In this document: positions 22,312 to 33,783 of the stretch, in pieces
Layout: every line of letters starts with the position of its first letter
Position numbering within the stretch: position 1 is the first letter of the stretch
Assembly (NCBI RefSeq): GCF_905171775.1
Contig: NC_053495.1
Span: 107,563,909 to 107,627,908, forward strand
Direction: 5' to 3'
DNA from: Rana temporaria
Taxonomy: Eukaryota > Chordata > Amphibia > Anura > Ranidae
DNA: 64,000 nt
Made by a program: the position numbers and the translations under genes
The notes under the pieces: model-generated
The model's input: only the letters and a program-made list of their open reading frames with translations
What the model was told of the DNA's origin: nothing
Databases searched by the model: none

Positions 22312-22740
22312 TTGAGAAATATGAGGAAACCGTCAAATAAGGGACGTGGGACAAGGAGGAATCGGGATCATTTCCAAGGCTTTCAGGGCAGCCGTTCACA
22401 AGTGGCTCCGAGGGTGGGTTCGTGCACCAACAAAGGCCAGGTACACAATTGTCTAGCAAGGGCACAGTTCTGGAGGATGACGCGGTGGAGGATGAGGAAG
22501 AGGAAGACATGGAGGAGGAGGAGGAACCATGTTCACAGCAGGATGGCATCCAGACCAGCTCATGGCCATTACTGGTGCGTGGCGGGGGGGATACAGAGGA
22601 CACAGATGATACACCTCCCACAGAGGACAGCTTTTCGTTGCCTCTGGGCAGCCTGGCGCACATGAGCAATTACATGCTGCAGTGTCTCCGCAATGACCGG
22701 CGTGTTTCGCACATTATGACAGGTGCTGATTACTGGGTGG
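22312..22740 (+). pseudogene. Coding remnant of the hAT element, unknown family
   Basis: Open sequence on the plus strand encodes a Gly/Arg-rich start (KPSNKGRGTRRNRDHFQGF in one frame) and, in a second frame from about 22422, a strongly acidic stretch of Glu and Asp followed by a non-repetitive segment (SLAHMSNYMLQCLRNDRRV) that stops at the Tc1 insertion. The frame change and the lost 3' half show it is broken. I do not recognise the family; position suggests an exon of the hAT's own gene. Confidence 0.35.
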
Positions 22741-23453
22741 CCACGCCATGCTTCACAGTAGGCAAGGTGTTCTTTTCATCATAGGCCTTGTTCTTCCTCC
22801 TCCAAACATAGCGTTGATCCATGGGCCCACACAGTTGTAATTTTGATTCATAAGTCCACACAACACAATCCCAAAACTTGTGTGGTTTGCCCACATGACT
22901 TTCGGCATACTGCAGTCGACTCTTATTCTTTGGAGACAGCAAGGGGGTGCGCCTGGGAGTTCTGGCATGGAGGCCTTCATTACGCAGTCTGCGCCATATT
23001 GTCTGAGCAGAAACTTCAGTACCCACATCTGACATATATTTTCTCAGTTCCTCAGCAGTCACACAGGGACTTTTCTCCACTCTACGCTTCAGGTAGCGCA
23101 CAGCAGTCAAAAGTCAGCATCTTCTTTCTGCCACGACCAGGTAGCGTTTCAACAGTGCCCATTGCCTTGAATTTTGCCTTTACTACTGTATTACAAAACC
23201 AATTGATATCATTTTAGTTGCATATGGTTGTTTATGAAGTCCTTGTAGGATAAGGTGACAAAATCTGGGGACAAAACCGGGGACAGACTTTGTCCGGGGA
23301 CAGTGTCCTCAATCTGGGGACTGTCCCCTGAAAACGGGGATGTCTGGTCACCCTATTGTAGGATTTCATTCTGAATACAATTACAAATGTACACTAAATT
23401 CCCTAAAACCCTTTACAGCATTGGGGGGTTGAATAATTTTGAACAAAACTGTA
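22741..23453 (-). pseudogene. Tc1-type transposase fragment, minus strand
   Basis: The minus strand from about 23110 to 22741 encodes a Tc1-like helix-turn-helix and catalytic-domain start: ELRKYMSDVGTEVSAQTIWR, then GLHARTPRRTPLL, WDCVVWTYESKLQLCG and a final VKHGVA. The protein is cut off before the last catalytic residues, where host hAT sequence resumes at 22740. The upstream end of the element is present: CAAAACTG followed by TA at 23452-23453 is a Tc1-type terminus with the TA target. A 105-bp hAT lies inside its 5' untranslated part (23251-23355). Confidence 0.85.
23251..23355. mobile_element. 105-bp hAT-type MITE
   Basis: The 8-bp duplication TTGTAGGA (23243-23250 and 23356-23363) flanks inverted ends TAAGGTGAC and GGTCACCCTA. 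The interior is palindromic cggggac/gtccccg. The sequence style matches a hAT MITE type widespread in vertebrates. Confidence 0.85.
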
Positions 23454-23785
23454 TGGACCTCGTCCTCCAAGGTCAAAAACATTATATTTTTTATTTTTAT
23501 TTTTTTTAGGTTATTTTGAGTTATTTCCCTATCCACATTTATTTCCAGAGTACTTGCCATGCTCTTCCCGACATTTTGCTGCCATTTGCAGCCCTCCAGC
23601 CCTTTCCCTTAGTTTTTGAGAGCCATTTTTGTAGTCAAATATCCGGGTCCCCATTGACTTGAATGGGGTTCGGGTTCGGGTCAAAGTCCGGGTTCGGGTT
23701 CGGTCCCGAACCCAAACTTTGTTTCAAAGTCCGGGTTCGGGACCGAACCCGAACATCCAGGTGTCCGCTCAACTCTAGTTATGGG

Positions 23786-24413
23786 CCATTCCATGGCCTT
23801 TCCTGGGGAACTACCTATGAGAGAAAATATATTCTTTAGACCTGGGCTCTAGCTCCTAGGCCTATTTTACTTGGAGCTTATCAATGTGTACATGGCTGGG
23901 CAAGCATGGCACGCACGCCATGTTTAAAACTGTGAACCCACACCTACACGGATGTCAAATTGGGAGCAGCGCCTGTGTCCGTGCAGCCACTGCTTCTCAA
24001 TAGACATCAGTGGGACTTCCTGCACGGGAATGCAAGGAAATCACCTATGCATCCCCATGAGGGTAAATATGCCCCTTGCATGGTGTACACATTGATACGC
24101 TGCATGTGAACAAGGCATTACTGGAACAGCTTTTTGAAACAGCAGTCCAGTGCTCCACATCTTTTTTTTTTAAACAGGTTTGCATTGCTGTCTGTGTCTT
24201 TGTTGGGGAAAATTACCTTTTCTATTTGTCTTCGTGTCCATTGTCCAATTACTGAAACTGAGAGGAAATCCAAAATTGTAAGTTGTTATCAGAACAGAAA
24301 TTCAGGGAAATCATCAAATGAGGACACATGTTCCATTGATATCTTTGTAATAACAGATTCTGCTTATTTTGGAGAGATGTTTTGTTATATCTACTGGAAA
24401 AAATAGATATAGG
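23786..24413. other. No gene recognised
   Basis: Intergenic DNA beyond the hAT target duplication. A 90-codon open frame at 24134-24406 has no domain and low-complexity runs; I treat it as chance. Confidence 0.4.
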
Positions 24414-24495
24414 TACCGTATATACTCGAGTATAAGCCAAGTTTTTCAGCACTTTTTTGTGTGCTGAAAATGCCCCCCTTGGCTTATACTCGAGA
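24414..24495. mobile_element. Fragment of a CTCGAG-ended palindromic element
   Basis: TACCGTATATACTCGAGTAT starts the copy and cttggcttatactcgag ends the palindromic part; a hairpin ttttcagcac/gtgctgaaaa lies between. This is the left-end portion of the family seen complete at 46258-47261. Confidence 0.7.
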
Positions 24496-26170
24496 CACCT
24501 TTTTGCACTTGATCTCCCGGACTTTGGGGACCCAGTTTCGGCCGGCCAAAACTTGGGACACATGCATCCCCACTCTTCCTCTACAAGAGTGCAAAGCTTT
24601 ACTGCTGTGTTTTTTATTTTATTTTTTTCTTAGTAAATTCTCTTTTGTGTTTTGTAAATATTTTTCCACAAAATAACTAAATTAAAAAATAAACTATTGT
24701 ATTTCACATGTATACTGTATATTTAGATTTCATTTATACAATTTCAACCATTAGTGTCTCATTCAATTAGATGCTAAATCTACCACAAAAGAGTTCCCCT
24801 ACAGAAAAAAAAAAAGTTTGTTTCTAGTAGCTACCCAGGAAAAAAGTGTCATCACAATCACCAACACAGTAGTGTCACCCAAAATTAAAATGCCATGGGC
24901 ATTGGGACAATAACTGCTAGCACCATCTGCAAGTCAGTGCCAGTTGAAAGTGCCTAGGAAATCTGACTCTGTGTAAGTGCAAGTGGCACTGGTTTTTAGG
25001 CGAGAAGAAAACGCAAAAGAAAAACATGCCATTGACCGTCTCAGTCATTTCTTTATATATGCAAAAGTACTAGAAGAAAACCAACATTGGAGCCTGACTT
25101 GCCATCATGTTGCTGTTCTATTACTGAAGGAAGACACAAAGAATAAATGAAGAAAAATGAGTGTCAACAAGTGTCAAAACTCCTGAAATAGATGATAATG
25201 TGACTAGTACTCCAACTTGAAAATTAGACTTTTTCATCGGAAATCCTGATCGTGTGTACAAGGCATTAGAGAAGTTGGCAAGCATGGTAAACTACTCAGA
25301 TAGCATGGAAAACTTTTCACACATTTGTGGCAGTGTTGAATTGTAAGTCTTGCTAACTTGCTGCAAATTTTCACTGGCAGGTTGTACTCTTGCAGAGCAC
25401 TTGAAGCACAAGATCTAATTTACACTTTTTCAATTTGTAGCAAATTTGCATGGCAAGTCTCTCGCAAGAGCAAGTTGCAGTGGTGAGTCTACAGCAAAAG
25501 CTCTGCAAGTCTACAGCATGAAAATTTAGCCACAGTGCCCCCTGTGGTGGGATGACTGTATCATGCAATGCGGACTTGCTGCAATTGTGCAACAAACTTG
25601 AGAAGCCTGGCAAGTCAAGCAATAGCTCAGCAAGTAATTTTCAAACTTGCAGCACAATTGCTTGCTATCTGGGCATAAGTATGTGTGATATGTTAGAGAT
25701 GATGTTTAGTGTTACCACAATTTTGGACCCTAAAGACAAAGGGAGTCCTGAAATAAAGCTTCTGTAAGGGGTGTAAACAAAGTCACTATCAACCTATACT
25801 CTTCATCCAGCTTGCAGCAGTTTTCACAGAGCAGATGGTTCTAATTAGAGCTTTTGTTTATCATTGCAGCTTTGGTGGTGTTACTTCTGTTAAATATACA
25901 CTACATTTAGAATCACCCTCTGTGCCTATTAGATATTACTGGTGCGTTCCCAAAGGTTTATTCTGTTAACCCCTTCATGGTGGAGGGCAAAACAAATCTA
26001 AATGCCTGAACACAATTTTGCAAATTTGACATGTCAGTAAAACTGTATGCATCATCACAACTTCTTCCTGTATCCAGTTGAAATATACCTTGTTTTTTTT
26101 TTCTTTGGGCGTTCCATCAGAAGCTATCACAGCGATCAAGTGATTGGAAACCGGGCTTTCTAGTTGCCAA
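24496..26170. other. Mostly unassigned; MITE end and GCAAGT-rich patch
   Basis: No gene supported. 25221-25265 is the right end of a Harbinger-type MITE (gatcgtgtgtacaaggca followed by TTA). 25340-25660 is unusually rich in short gcaagt/acttgc words in both orientations, probably a decayed foldback repeat. Confidence 0.45.
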
Positions 26171-26171
26171 T

Positions 26172-26360
26172 CATTAACTGCTTGCTGACCGTATACTGTA
26201 TATATATATATATATGTTCGTAAGGCGGTGCCTCAGTGCAGAATAACGTATCTGTATGTTATTCTGCACTTCCGGGTCTGTGGCAGGCATGCACACTGCC
26301 GGCGAACCACTCCCCCTTTGATTAGACAATCAGCGGGTCTGCCATTCTGTGAGAATGGAA
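26172..26360. mobile_element. Truncated piggyBac-like element end
   Basis: TTAACTGCTTGCTGACC at the left resembles the TTAACCACTTGCCGACC-type end of the family at 1009-2834. A hairpin follows in which cagaataacgta pairs with its complement near 26255. The right end is missing. Confidence 0.5.
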
Positions 26361-26858
26361 GGTAGTGATCCTGTGTTTCTCACAATTTTTGCAAATTGCA
26401 GCTTTGCTCTCAGCGAAAATAGCATTGTGGAAATGTTTCCAAACTCTAGATGTTCATTTCACCATTTTACTGAGAGGAGGAAAAGAAAAAAAAAATGTAC
26501 TGAGCAGACTACAGGTAAAAATTATGCTGTGATGGTGGAGAACGTTAACAGGAATCATTTAAAGATTATAAAGATAAATGAATCTGTCAAAAAAATGTAC
26601 ACTCTTACCTGTGAATTAAGGCCTGAGAGGACATAAACAATCAACTGCTGTATCCCAACAATCACTGAACTGTAGGCAAACTAAACTGGAACCTTTCCTA
26701 TGCAGTGCCCCCTAGTGGCAGATATGCAAATTTCTCTTGTTTGAGAACTGCATTGAGAAATACAGTGTTACTTGAATTGTATTCCAGTATTTGCTTGTCT
26801 TCAGCTGAGAGAACTTACAATAATTAAAGACTTTACATAAAGTCTCAGAAATCTTTCA
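26361..26858. other. No gene recognised
   Basis: A 95-codon open frame at 26349-26636 has no recognisable domain, contains a poly-Lys run from a poly-A stretch and has no flanking exon signals; I do not call it a gene. Confidence 0.4.
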
Positions 26859-27583
26859 TTAACCTCCCTGGCGGTATGATTATTTCATATTTTAGGTGCT
26901 GAAAGCGGTACCATTATTTTGCATGGAAATTTGACGTTTTACATTGTAGGCCTGTAATTTTTAGGAATAACTCACTTAAATCTGTCCAAACAAGAGTCTA
27001 GTAGACATCCCGGGTATAATAAAATGGAAAAAACAAAATCATTAATTATAATATAATAAATAACAATAAATAATTGCAGAATTGTTGCTGTCATTACTTT
27101 TATTTTTTGATGATGAATTTCCCCACAAATTGCTATCGCACAATTCTGCAAGTGATTATAATTTATTATCGCTGTTTTCTAGCTGCTCTAAAACCACTTT
27201 TGACATAAAGGGACACTTTTTGGCTGCTATGGACAATCTCCAGTTTCCAGGCAGAAAGAACAGTTTTTATTATATAAAAGGACATGCAGGACACTGGGCA
27301 GACCACTAGGGACAAAGGGGGTGTGTATTTTTTCCATACAGTACTGTAATCTAAAAGGTTACAGTATACTGTATGTAATGTATTTATTTACTTTTTTGAA
27401 TTTGGCGCCGATCTCCACCCCCCGTGCGTCGTAACGTCGCAGGGAATGGAGCTCGGCGGCACACAGGCACTGTGTGAATCGAGCGAGGACACCGCTCGAT
27501 CACACAGCGGAAAGGCATCGCAGGATCCAGGGACAAGTTAAGCAATTCCGAGCCAGACTCAGGATTACCGCCAGGGGGGTTAA
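26859..27583. mobile_element. TTAA-flanked piggyBac-like MITE
   Basis: TTAA at 26859-26862 and 27580-27583 flank inverted ends CCTCCCTGGCGGTA and TACCGCCAGGGGGG, matching at 13 of 14 positions. The interior of about 717 bp is non-coding and AT-rich at left, GC-rich at right. This is a clear example of the TTAA class. Confidence 0.88.
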
Positions 27584-27593
27584 AGTGATACTA

Positions 27594-28346
27594 TGGCCCG
27601 GATTCTCAGTGGACTTACGACGGCGCAGCGCCATGTACGCCGTTGTAAGTCCTAATCCGAGCCGTCGTATCTATGCGCCTGATTCATAGAATCAGTTACG
27701 CATAGATATCCATTAGATCCGACAGGCGTAAGTCTCTTACGCCGTTGGATCGTAACTGCATATTTTTTCTGACCGCTAGGTGGCGCTTCCGTTGTATTCC
27801 GCGTTGAGTATGCAAATTATCTAGATACGCGAATTCCCGAACGTATGCGCGGCCGACGCAGTAAAGTTTCAATGTTTACGTTAGGTTTTTCCCGGCGTAT
27901 AGTTGCCCCTGCTATATGAGGCATAAGTGCGGAGTACCAATGTTAAGTATGGCCGTCGTTTCCGTGTCGAAATTTGAAAAAGTTAAGTCGTTTGCATAAG
28001 TCGTCCGTGAATGGGGCTGGACGTCATTTACGTTCATGTTGAAACCAACGACGTCCTTGCGGCGTACTTTGGAGAAATGCACACTGGGAAATTCCACGGA
28101 TGGCGCATGCACTGTTCCGCAAAAACGTCAATCACGTCGGGTCACAGTAGTTTAACATAAAACACGCACCCCTGATCCAAATTTGAATTAGGCCGGCTTA
28201 TGCCGGCCAAATTACGCTACGCTGCTGCAACTTATGGAGCAAGTTCTTTGAGAATACAGCACTTGCCCGTGTAAGTTGCGGAGGCGTAACGTAAATCAGA
28301 TACGTTACGCCTGCCCAAAATTGCGCGGAGGTACGAGAATCTGGCC
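27594..28346. mobile_element. MITE with GGCC-GATTCTC ends
   Basis: Left end TGGCCCGGATTCTC and right end GAGAATCTGGCC are inverted, flanked by CTA on both sides (27591-27593, 28347-28349). The interior is full of tacg/cgta dyads around Harbinger-like lengths, with no gene. It sits only 10 bp from the TTAA element before it. Confidence 0.75.
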
Positions 28347-28349
28347 CTA

Positions 28350-28807
28350 AAGGTTTGTTTTTTGTTTTTTTAAATAACAAACATGTCATACTTATCTCCA
28401 CTGTGCAGTTTGTTTTGCACAGAGTGGCCCCGAGTGGCTCTCGTGGCTCCTCCCTGCATCAGCTAACCCCCTAGGAGAAGCGCTCTCCTGGGGGTTACCT
28501 TGCAGGCGCGCTCCCATGTCCAGTATTCGGCGTCCATAGCCGTCTAATGCAGGACTCGGCCCCGACAACCCGCGTCATTGGATTTGATTGACAGCAGTGG
28601 GAGCCAATGGCTGCACTGCTATCAATCTATCCAATCAAGAGCCGAGAACCCCGGGCAGAGAGACTGCGTGTCCTCACCATGAGACATTCCAGGGCTCAGG
28701 TAAATAAAATGGGGGGCTGGGGGACCGATGACTGTCAAGTTTTTTCACCACCTTAATCCATAGGATGAATTAAGGTGAAAAAACAGGAGGGTTTACAACC
28801 CCTTTAA
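28350..28807. mobile_element. TTAA-class MITE, one end clear
   Basis: The right end ggtttacaacccctttaa (TTAA at 28804-28807) is of the AAAGTGG-GTAAACC type. The body is closely similar to 32985-33400 (shared words ctaaccccctaggagaagcg and ccaatcaagagccgagaac). A hairpin caccttaatcc/ggatgaattaaggtg precedes the end. The left end is probably lost at the junction with the MITE at 28346. Confidence 0.7.
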
Positions 28808-28809
28808 GG

Positions 28810-29646
28810 TCTTCATGTTACATAGTTTACTTTCAAAAGTTTGTATTAAGAAAGTTTACAAAGTTTACAAAGAGTAAAAGAAGTGTAATACAAAAGTGAC
28901 ATAGGTCCACAAAGGTCCGTAACGAGCTTACATGAGTCAAAATAAACCACAAACAGCGAACTTGCAGAACAACAGGATAATTGATCAGGCTAGAGACATG
29001 GAGGAGGCTTGTCGATAGCTAGAGAGAGTAGTCCCTGGAAAGGGGACAACCATAGGGAGAAAAACACCTAAACATAATAAATCTATGAATAAAAAATAGT
29101 GCTGCGCTGTAGGGATAGGAAATAATAGTATAAATCTCATAAATACAGTGCTAGATCCAAAAATGAAATAAGTGCATCTAAACAGTGTAACAGTACACAA
29201 CTTCAGTGATGCATAGTAACAAATCCAAGGTGAACACAATAGTGCTAGGTGAATAAGACAGCAGGCGCTGCTAAAGCCAGAAAGCTACAAAACTATACAC
29301 ATAGGTGATAGCAAACATATAAACAGTGAAAACAGCATAAGTGTTCATGCAGGAGCAGCATACTGAACGCTACTGGAACGCATGTAATAAAGTGCTGGTG
29401 CCAAGTGTCCAAACATATAGTGCTTGCCGGGGAAGGGTTCCAATTTCCTTAAAAGTAGTGCAGATGTCCCCCTACCTTACTGCTGTAAGGTAACAGCATA
29501 AAACAACTAAATATATGGATAAGTGCAGCAACGAAATTTCAGGCCGTTGTAGGTGGCAATGGTCCTCACACGGAAAGATAAAGGAAAGCACCAATAGCTT
29601 AATAACGTAGGAGCGATTTAATAGTATAAAAACAGCTTATACACTA
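28810..29646. other. Retroelement-like non-coding DNA
   Basis: The text (ggcgctgctaaagcc at about 29265) continues beyond the MITE at 29647-31180 into 31181-31330, where gtcactcacaagtgacttct occurs. The MITE therefore split one older repeat. No ORF. Confidence 0.4.
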
Positions 29647-31180
29647 GGGGCCAGATCCTCAAAAGAGATACGACGGAGTAACTGCTGTTACTCCGTCGTA
29701 TCCCTGGTTCTAACTTTGGAACTGATCCACAGAATCAGTTTTCCAAAGTTAGGCAGAAGATCCGGCATGTGTAAGGGACTTACACTGCCGGATCTTAGGA
29801 TGCAGTACCGCATTCGCCGCTGGGGGCATTTCGAGTCGAAATGCCGCTTCTGGTATGCAAATTAGCACTTAGGGCGATCCACAAAGCTGGTGGGTGCCTA
29901 CCCACATGGGTACCTACCGGAGCATGATGGGACGGTGAGGCCTATATAAATGGGATGCAAGGCACGCTTCCATCATTGCAGTGAGAAGAGGCGTCGTGTC
30001 AACATCGGAAGAAGGGAGAAGAAGAGAAGAAGATGACGTCACAGAAGACCGCGCTGGCTGCCTGCTAGTAATTGAGCTAACACACGAAGATAGCAGGCAG
30101 CCAGCGCTGAAGAAGAAGGCACCGGACAGCTGGAGAAGAACCGGGGTGCGCCGAGTCAACAGCGGAGAGCGGCGAAGATAGAAGAAGACCCCCGGAGAGC
30201 GGAGAAGACCCCCGGAGAGCGGAGAAGACCCCTGGAGAGCGGAAGAAGAAGCCCCCCCTGGTATTAGAGCTAAAGAAGACAGGGGGGGTCTCCGGAGCAG
30301 ACTAATAAATGATTTTAAAAACCCTTGTGTTGTGTGTTTAATAACTATCACTTTGCCTCCAGGTGAATGGGTAGGGGTACGATGTACCCCATATCCATTC
30401 ACTTAGGGTGGGGGGCCGGTATCTGGGGGCCCCCTTATTTGAGGGGACTCCCAGATTCCGATAAGCCCCCGCCCGCAGACCCCGACAACCAACGGCCAGG
30501 GTTGTCGGGAAGAGGTCCTGTCCTCATCAACATGGGGACAGGGTGCTCTGGGGTGGGGGGGGCCCGCAGTGCGCTCCCTGCCCCAGAGCACCCAACCCCC
30601 CCATGTTGAGGGCATGCGGCCTGGTACGGCTCAGGAGGGGGGGCGCTCGCTCGTCCCCACTCCTTTCCTGACCGGCCGGGTAGCGTGCTTTGGATATGGG
30701 TCTGGTATGGATTGTAGGGGGACCCCCTACGTCGATTTTTCGGCGTAGGGGGGGGGGGGTCTCCTTACAACCCATACCAGACCTAAGGGCCTGGTATGCT
30801 CCTGGGGGGGGAACCCATGCCGGCTTTTTATTTGAAAATTGGCATGGAGTTCTCCCTCTCAGGAATGCATGCCGAGCGACGCTGTCAAATTTTTTTCATT
30901 TTTTTTTTTTCCGACGCAACTTTTTTTACCCGGCGCGATCCACAAAACTCGGCGTAACGTAACTTCACGCATGCGCAGTACGGCCGGCGCGGGAGCGCGC
31001 CTCATTTAAATGGGACTCGCCCCATTTGAATAGGAACGCCTTGCGCCGGCCGGATTTAAGTTACACAGCCTGAAAATTCTAGGTAAGTGCTTTGTGGATC
31101 GGGCACTTAGGTAGAAATTTTAAGGCAGTGTAACTTAAATGGGATTTTTTAAGTTGCGCCAGGTTTTTGTGAATCTGGCC
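29647..31180. mobile_element. GGCCAGAT-ended element, 1.53 kb
   Basis: GGGGCCAGATCC at left and GAATCTGGCC at right are inverted, with CTA(G) on both sides. It shares end type with 27594-28346. The left subterminal zone contains a palindrome ggagtaac/gttactcc, and a purine-rich gaagaagacc array lies at about 30178-30240. The middle 30361-30640 is homologous to the interior of the hAT element 12872-14242. No transposase is visible. Confidence 0.75.
30361..30640. repeat. GC-rich module shared with the hAT at 12872
   Basis: Shared words with the reverse complement of about 13480-13745 include gtaccccat, ataagccccc, cccgcagacccc, tcaacatggggaca and catgttgagggcatg, in the same order. Similarity is clear although both copies have diverged. 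It lies inside two elements with different ends and different target duplications. Confidence 0.8.
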
Positions 31181-31183
31181 CTA

Positions 31184-32514
31184 GGTACTCACAAAGGTAG
31201 TTTTAAAATACAGCATATAAAAAACGAGTGGCGGACTCGCTGGCATCACATCCGGTAACTCTTTAAACCGGACTCTTGCGCGCATTCGTCACTCACAAGT
31301 GACTTCTTCAGGAGTTGAAATAAATCTAGTTGAAAACTAGAGCCTCTGGTTTCCCCTATGATATTAACGGCGGATCAAAAGGAGGGATCAGAGGTGTGTG
31401 ACTACTACTGATGGTCGGAAAGAAAAGTCCCTAAAAATGAAATTAAAAAGAAGGAAACAGGGAGTAGAGGAGGACATAAGAAACAAGGGAAAAGAAAAGG
31501 GAGAAAGAAATAAAAGTAAAAAAGGTCAGAAAGAGGAAGATTCTAGTGACCCATCTGGGGAGCTTTAAAAGGGGTCATATTTCATAGCTTAAATACTATT
31601 CCATTGATATAATATTTCTCATTGTCATTTTTCAGGAAAAAAACAAAAAGTGGCTTTGAAAAAAACAGGAACAAACTTTTTGTTTTTCAGATTATTTGCC
31701 AGGCCTTCACATCTCTATACATGACACAATCAGGGATACAGCTGAAGACTAGTTACTGTAGCACTGACACTGCATTAAATCATCCCTAAAATAGGCCAAT
31801 TGGTGCCAATGCTCATTCTGGGCATGCATGCCCATCTGCGCACACGCTGTGATACACATGCACACCCACGTGCACTCTCATGCAGGCATGTACACCTAGC
31901 AAATGTTTGTGCCGGCTAATAGGAATTGGGCAGATGGGAACATTGCAAGGAGTGGGTAACAGGAAGACATGGCAAACTTTGACACTACTAGGGAGTTTTG
32001 GAGCTTTTCCTGTGAGAGCCAATCATTTAGGGCAAAATTCCCTAGGGAGAGCTGCTTTACTATAACTAAAGAGATGTATACATTATTCACAGTCTAGCAG
32101 ATTGTACATAAATCTTAGTAATGTGTTACTGCATACACAGGTATTAATTATAGTTTTCCTGTAACTGTAGTTTGCATCGACAGTTGCAGTGATGTTCCTA
32201 TGTTTTATCATGCATAAATGCCCATCTTCAAAACAGTTTCCTATAAATATGGAGACTATTCTATTGGGTTGGAAAAGGTGAACATATAATGGCACCTTTT
32301 AAACAGTTGCAGTTATTAGCTAATGAATAATGAAACTTCTGCAAGGCATCAAAAGGGCAGCCACACAGTTGGTCTTGTTAGGAAATAAAAGAAAAGAGCA
32401 GCAGGGTCTAAGCTATACAGCTGGCCCCAGTGGGAGGCTTCAGATAATTTAGCAGACTGTTTAAACATTTAACTAATGTGCATATGTCTTTGTTGCTATA
32501 TGTGTGTATTTCAG
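31184..32514. other. Repeat tail then apparently unique DNA
   Basis: To about 31340 this continues the repeat split at 29646. A purine-rich run fills 31430-31545. From about 31560 the sequence has no element ends and looks like unique host DNA; it could be intron upstream of the candidate exon at 32515. Confidence 0.4.
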
Positions 32515-32724
32515 TATTTAGAGAAATCTGTTAGAAATCTGAAAGAGAACCAGAGGAAGTACCGTAACCGCAACCCATTAGGCTGTGGTCAAAGCACACA
32601 CTTCTTAAGCAGTGGCTCAATGGAAACAATTTCTAATAAAGAAAAAAAAAGAAAGCTGCGTTGTAAAATTAGGCAGTTGTGTCAGGAAATATTTCGAAAC
32701 AGTAACCTACATGATGATGCTTAA
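32515..32724 (+). CDS. Candidate terminal coding exon, unknown host gene
   Basis: A good splice acceptor (tgtgtgtatttcag) ends at 32514. The following 210 nt read 69 codons in phase 0 to a TAA at 32722: YLEKSVRNLKENQRKYRNRN at the start, then a Cys/Ser-containing middle and a very basic KEKKRKLRCKIRQLCQEIF near the end. The peptide is charged, non-repetitive and lies in sequence without transposon ends, which favours a true last exon over chance. The start may form a short amphipathic or coiled-coil helix. No upstream exon could be identified and I do not recognise the protein. Confidence 0.4.
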   Translation, partial: YLEKSVRNLKENQRKYRNRNPLGCGQSTHFLSSGSMETISNKEKKRKLRCKIRQLCQEIFRNSNLHDDA

Positions 32725-32984
32725 GACATCACATATTTGAGTATTTATAATCATCAGTGCCTATTTACTTCTTTATCCATTCTTCCAGATATCTTATTTA
32801 ATCATTTGCCTATTATAGGCTTTAGGAACCTTTTAATAATTACATTTTGAAGTTTACTGCATTTACCTAATTTAGGAACTGTTCATAAAAATTTGTTAAT
32901 TCTTGAAAATTTTGGTAAATGGTATTTATCGTATTTTTTACCAATAATATGGAACTTCCTATAATGATAACTGCCATCGACTGT

Positions 32985-33400
32985 GCAATAACAAACATGT
33001 TATACTTACCTCCACTGTGCAATTGATTTTGGCCCCTAACGCCATCCTCTGGGGTCCCTCAGGTGGCTCTTGCGGCTCCTCCCCGCATCAGATAACCCCC
33101 TAAGAGAAGCGCTCTCCTGGAGGGTTACCTTGCGGGAGCATTCCCGTGTCCAGCATTCTGCGTCCATAGTTGTTGAATGCAGGACTCAGCCCCGCCCCCT
33201 GGCACCTGTGTCATTGGATTCATTTGACAGCAGCGGGAGTAAATGGCTGCGCTGCTATCAATCTATCCAATCAAGAGCCGAGAACCCTGGGCAGAGAGAC
33301 TGCGCATCCTCACCATGGGACATTTTTAGGGCTCAGGTACAAAAAATGGGGGGGCTGGGGGCATGGTAACTGTCAGAAGTTTTTTCACCTTAAGACAAAG
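32985..33400. mobile_element. Fragment of the 28350 family
   Basis: Closely similar to 28370-28770 in the same orientation, starting aataacaaacatgttatact. No clear terminal repeats remain. Confidence 0.75.
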
Positions 33401-33514
33401 GATAGGATGATGATATCCAGTGTTGGGATTCCAGTCCACAACTCAGGGCTGGCCTCTTCAGGGTAGCAGAAGCACACTCCAAAACATGTAGATACAAGCA
33501 AAGAGAGAGGAACA

Positions 33515-33752
33515 TTCTAAGTATGAACTGTATAAACTTTATAGTACAATACATAAAAACACTCACATTGAGGTTACAAAAAATCAGCATGGGGAAAATG
33601 TCCTGCAGCGGTGCTTCTCCTGACAGCTTGATGGACCAGCGAGTCAGGAGATGCACTGCTACAGGACATTTTCCCCATGCTGATTTCTTGTAACCTCAAT
33701 GTGTGTGTTTTTATTTATTGTACTATAAAGTTCTTACAGTTCACACTTAGAA
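33515..33752. repeat. 110-bp inverted repeat with 18-bp loop
   Basis: Arms 33515-33624 and 33643-33752 pair almost throughout (for example gcatggggaaaatgtcctg with caggacattttccccatgc). The loop is about 18 nt, so the DNA could form a cruciform. Probably a foldback repeat; no target duplication found. Confidence 0.85.
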
Positions 33753-33783
33753 GGCGCCTACCTACAGTATCTTGCCTAACTTA

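Larger units (their letters stand above)
21024..23777 (+). mobile_element. hAT element, 2.75 kb, decayed
   Basis: A perfect 8-bp target duplication GTTATGGG (21016-21023 and 23778-23785) flanks inverted ends TAGGGTTGAGCG and its complement CGCTCAACTCTA. Subterminal zones are dense in gttcggg/cccgaac. The element contains two tandem duplications (about 138 bp near 21404-21680 and 155 bp near 21855-22060), a coding-like stretch at 22312-22740 and a nested Tc1 fragment that interrupts it. No complete transposase remains. Confidence 0.9.

Noticed and set aside
29914..30402. 162-codon minus-strand open frame, Ser-rich
   Set aside because: Lies across the purine-rich gaagaagacc array of the element at 29647-31180; composition is that of the repeat.
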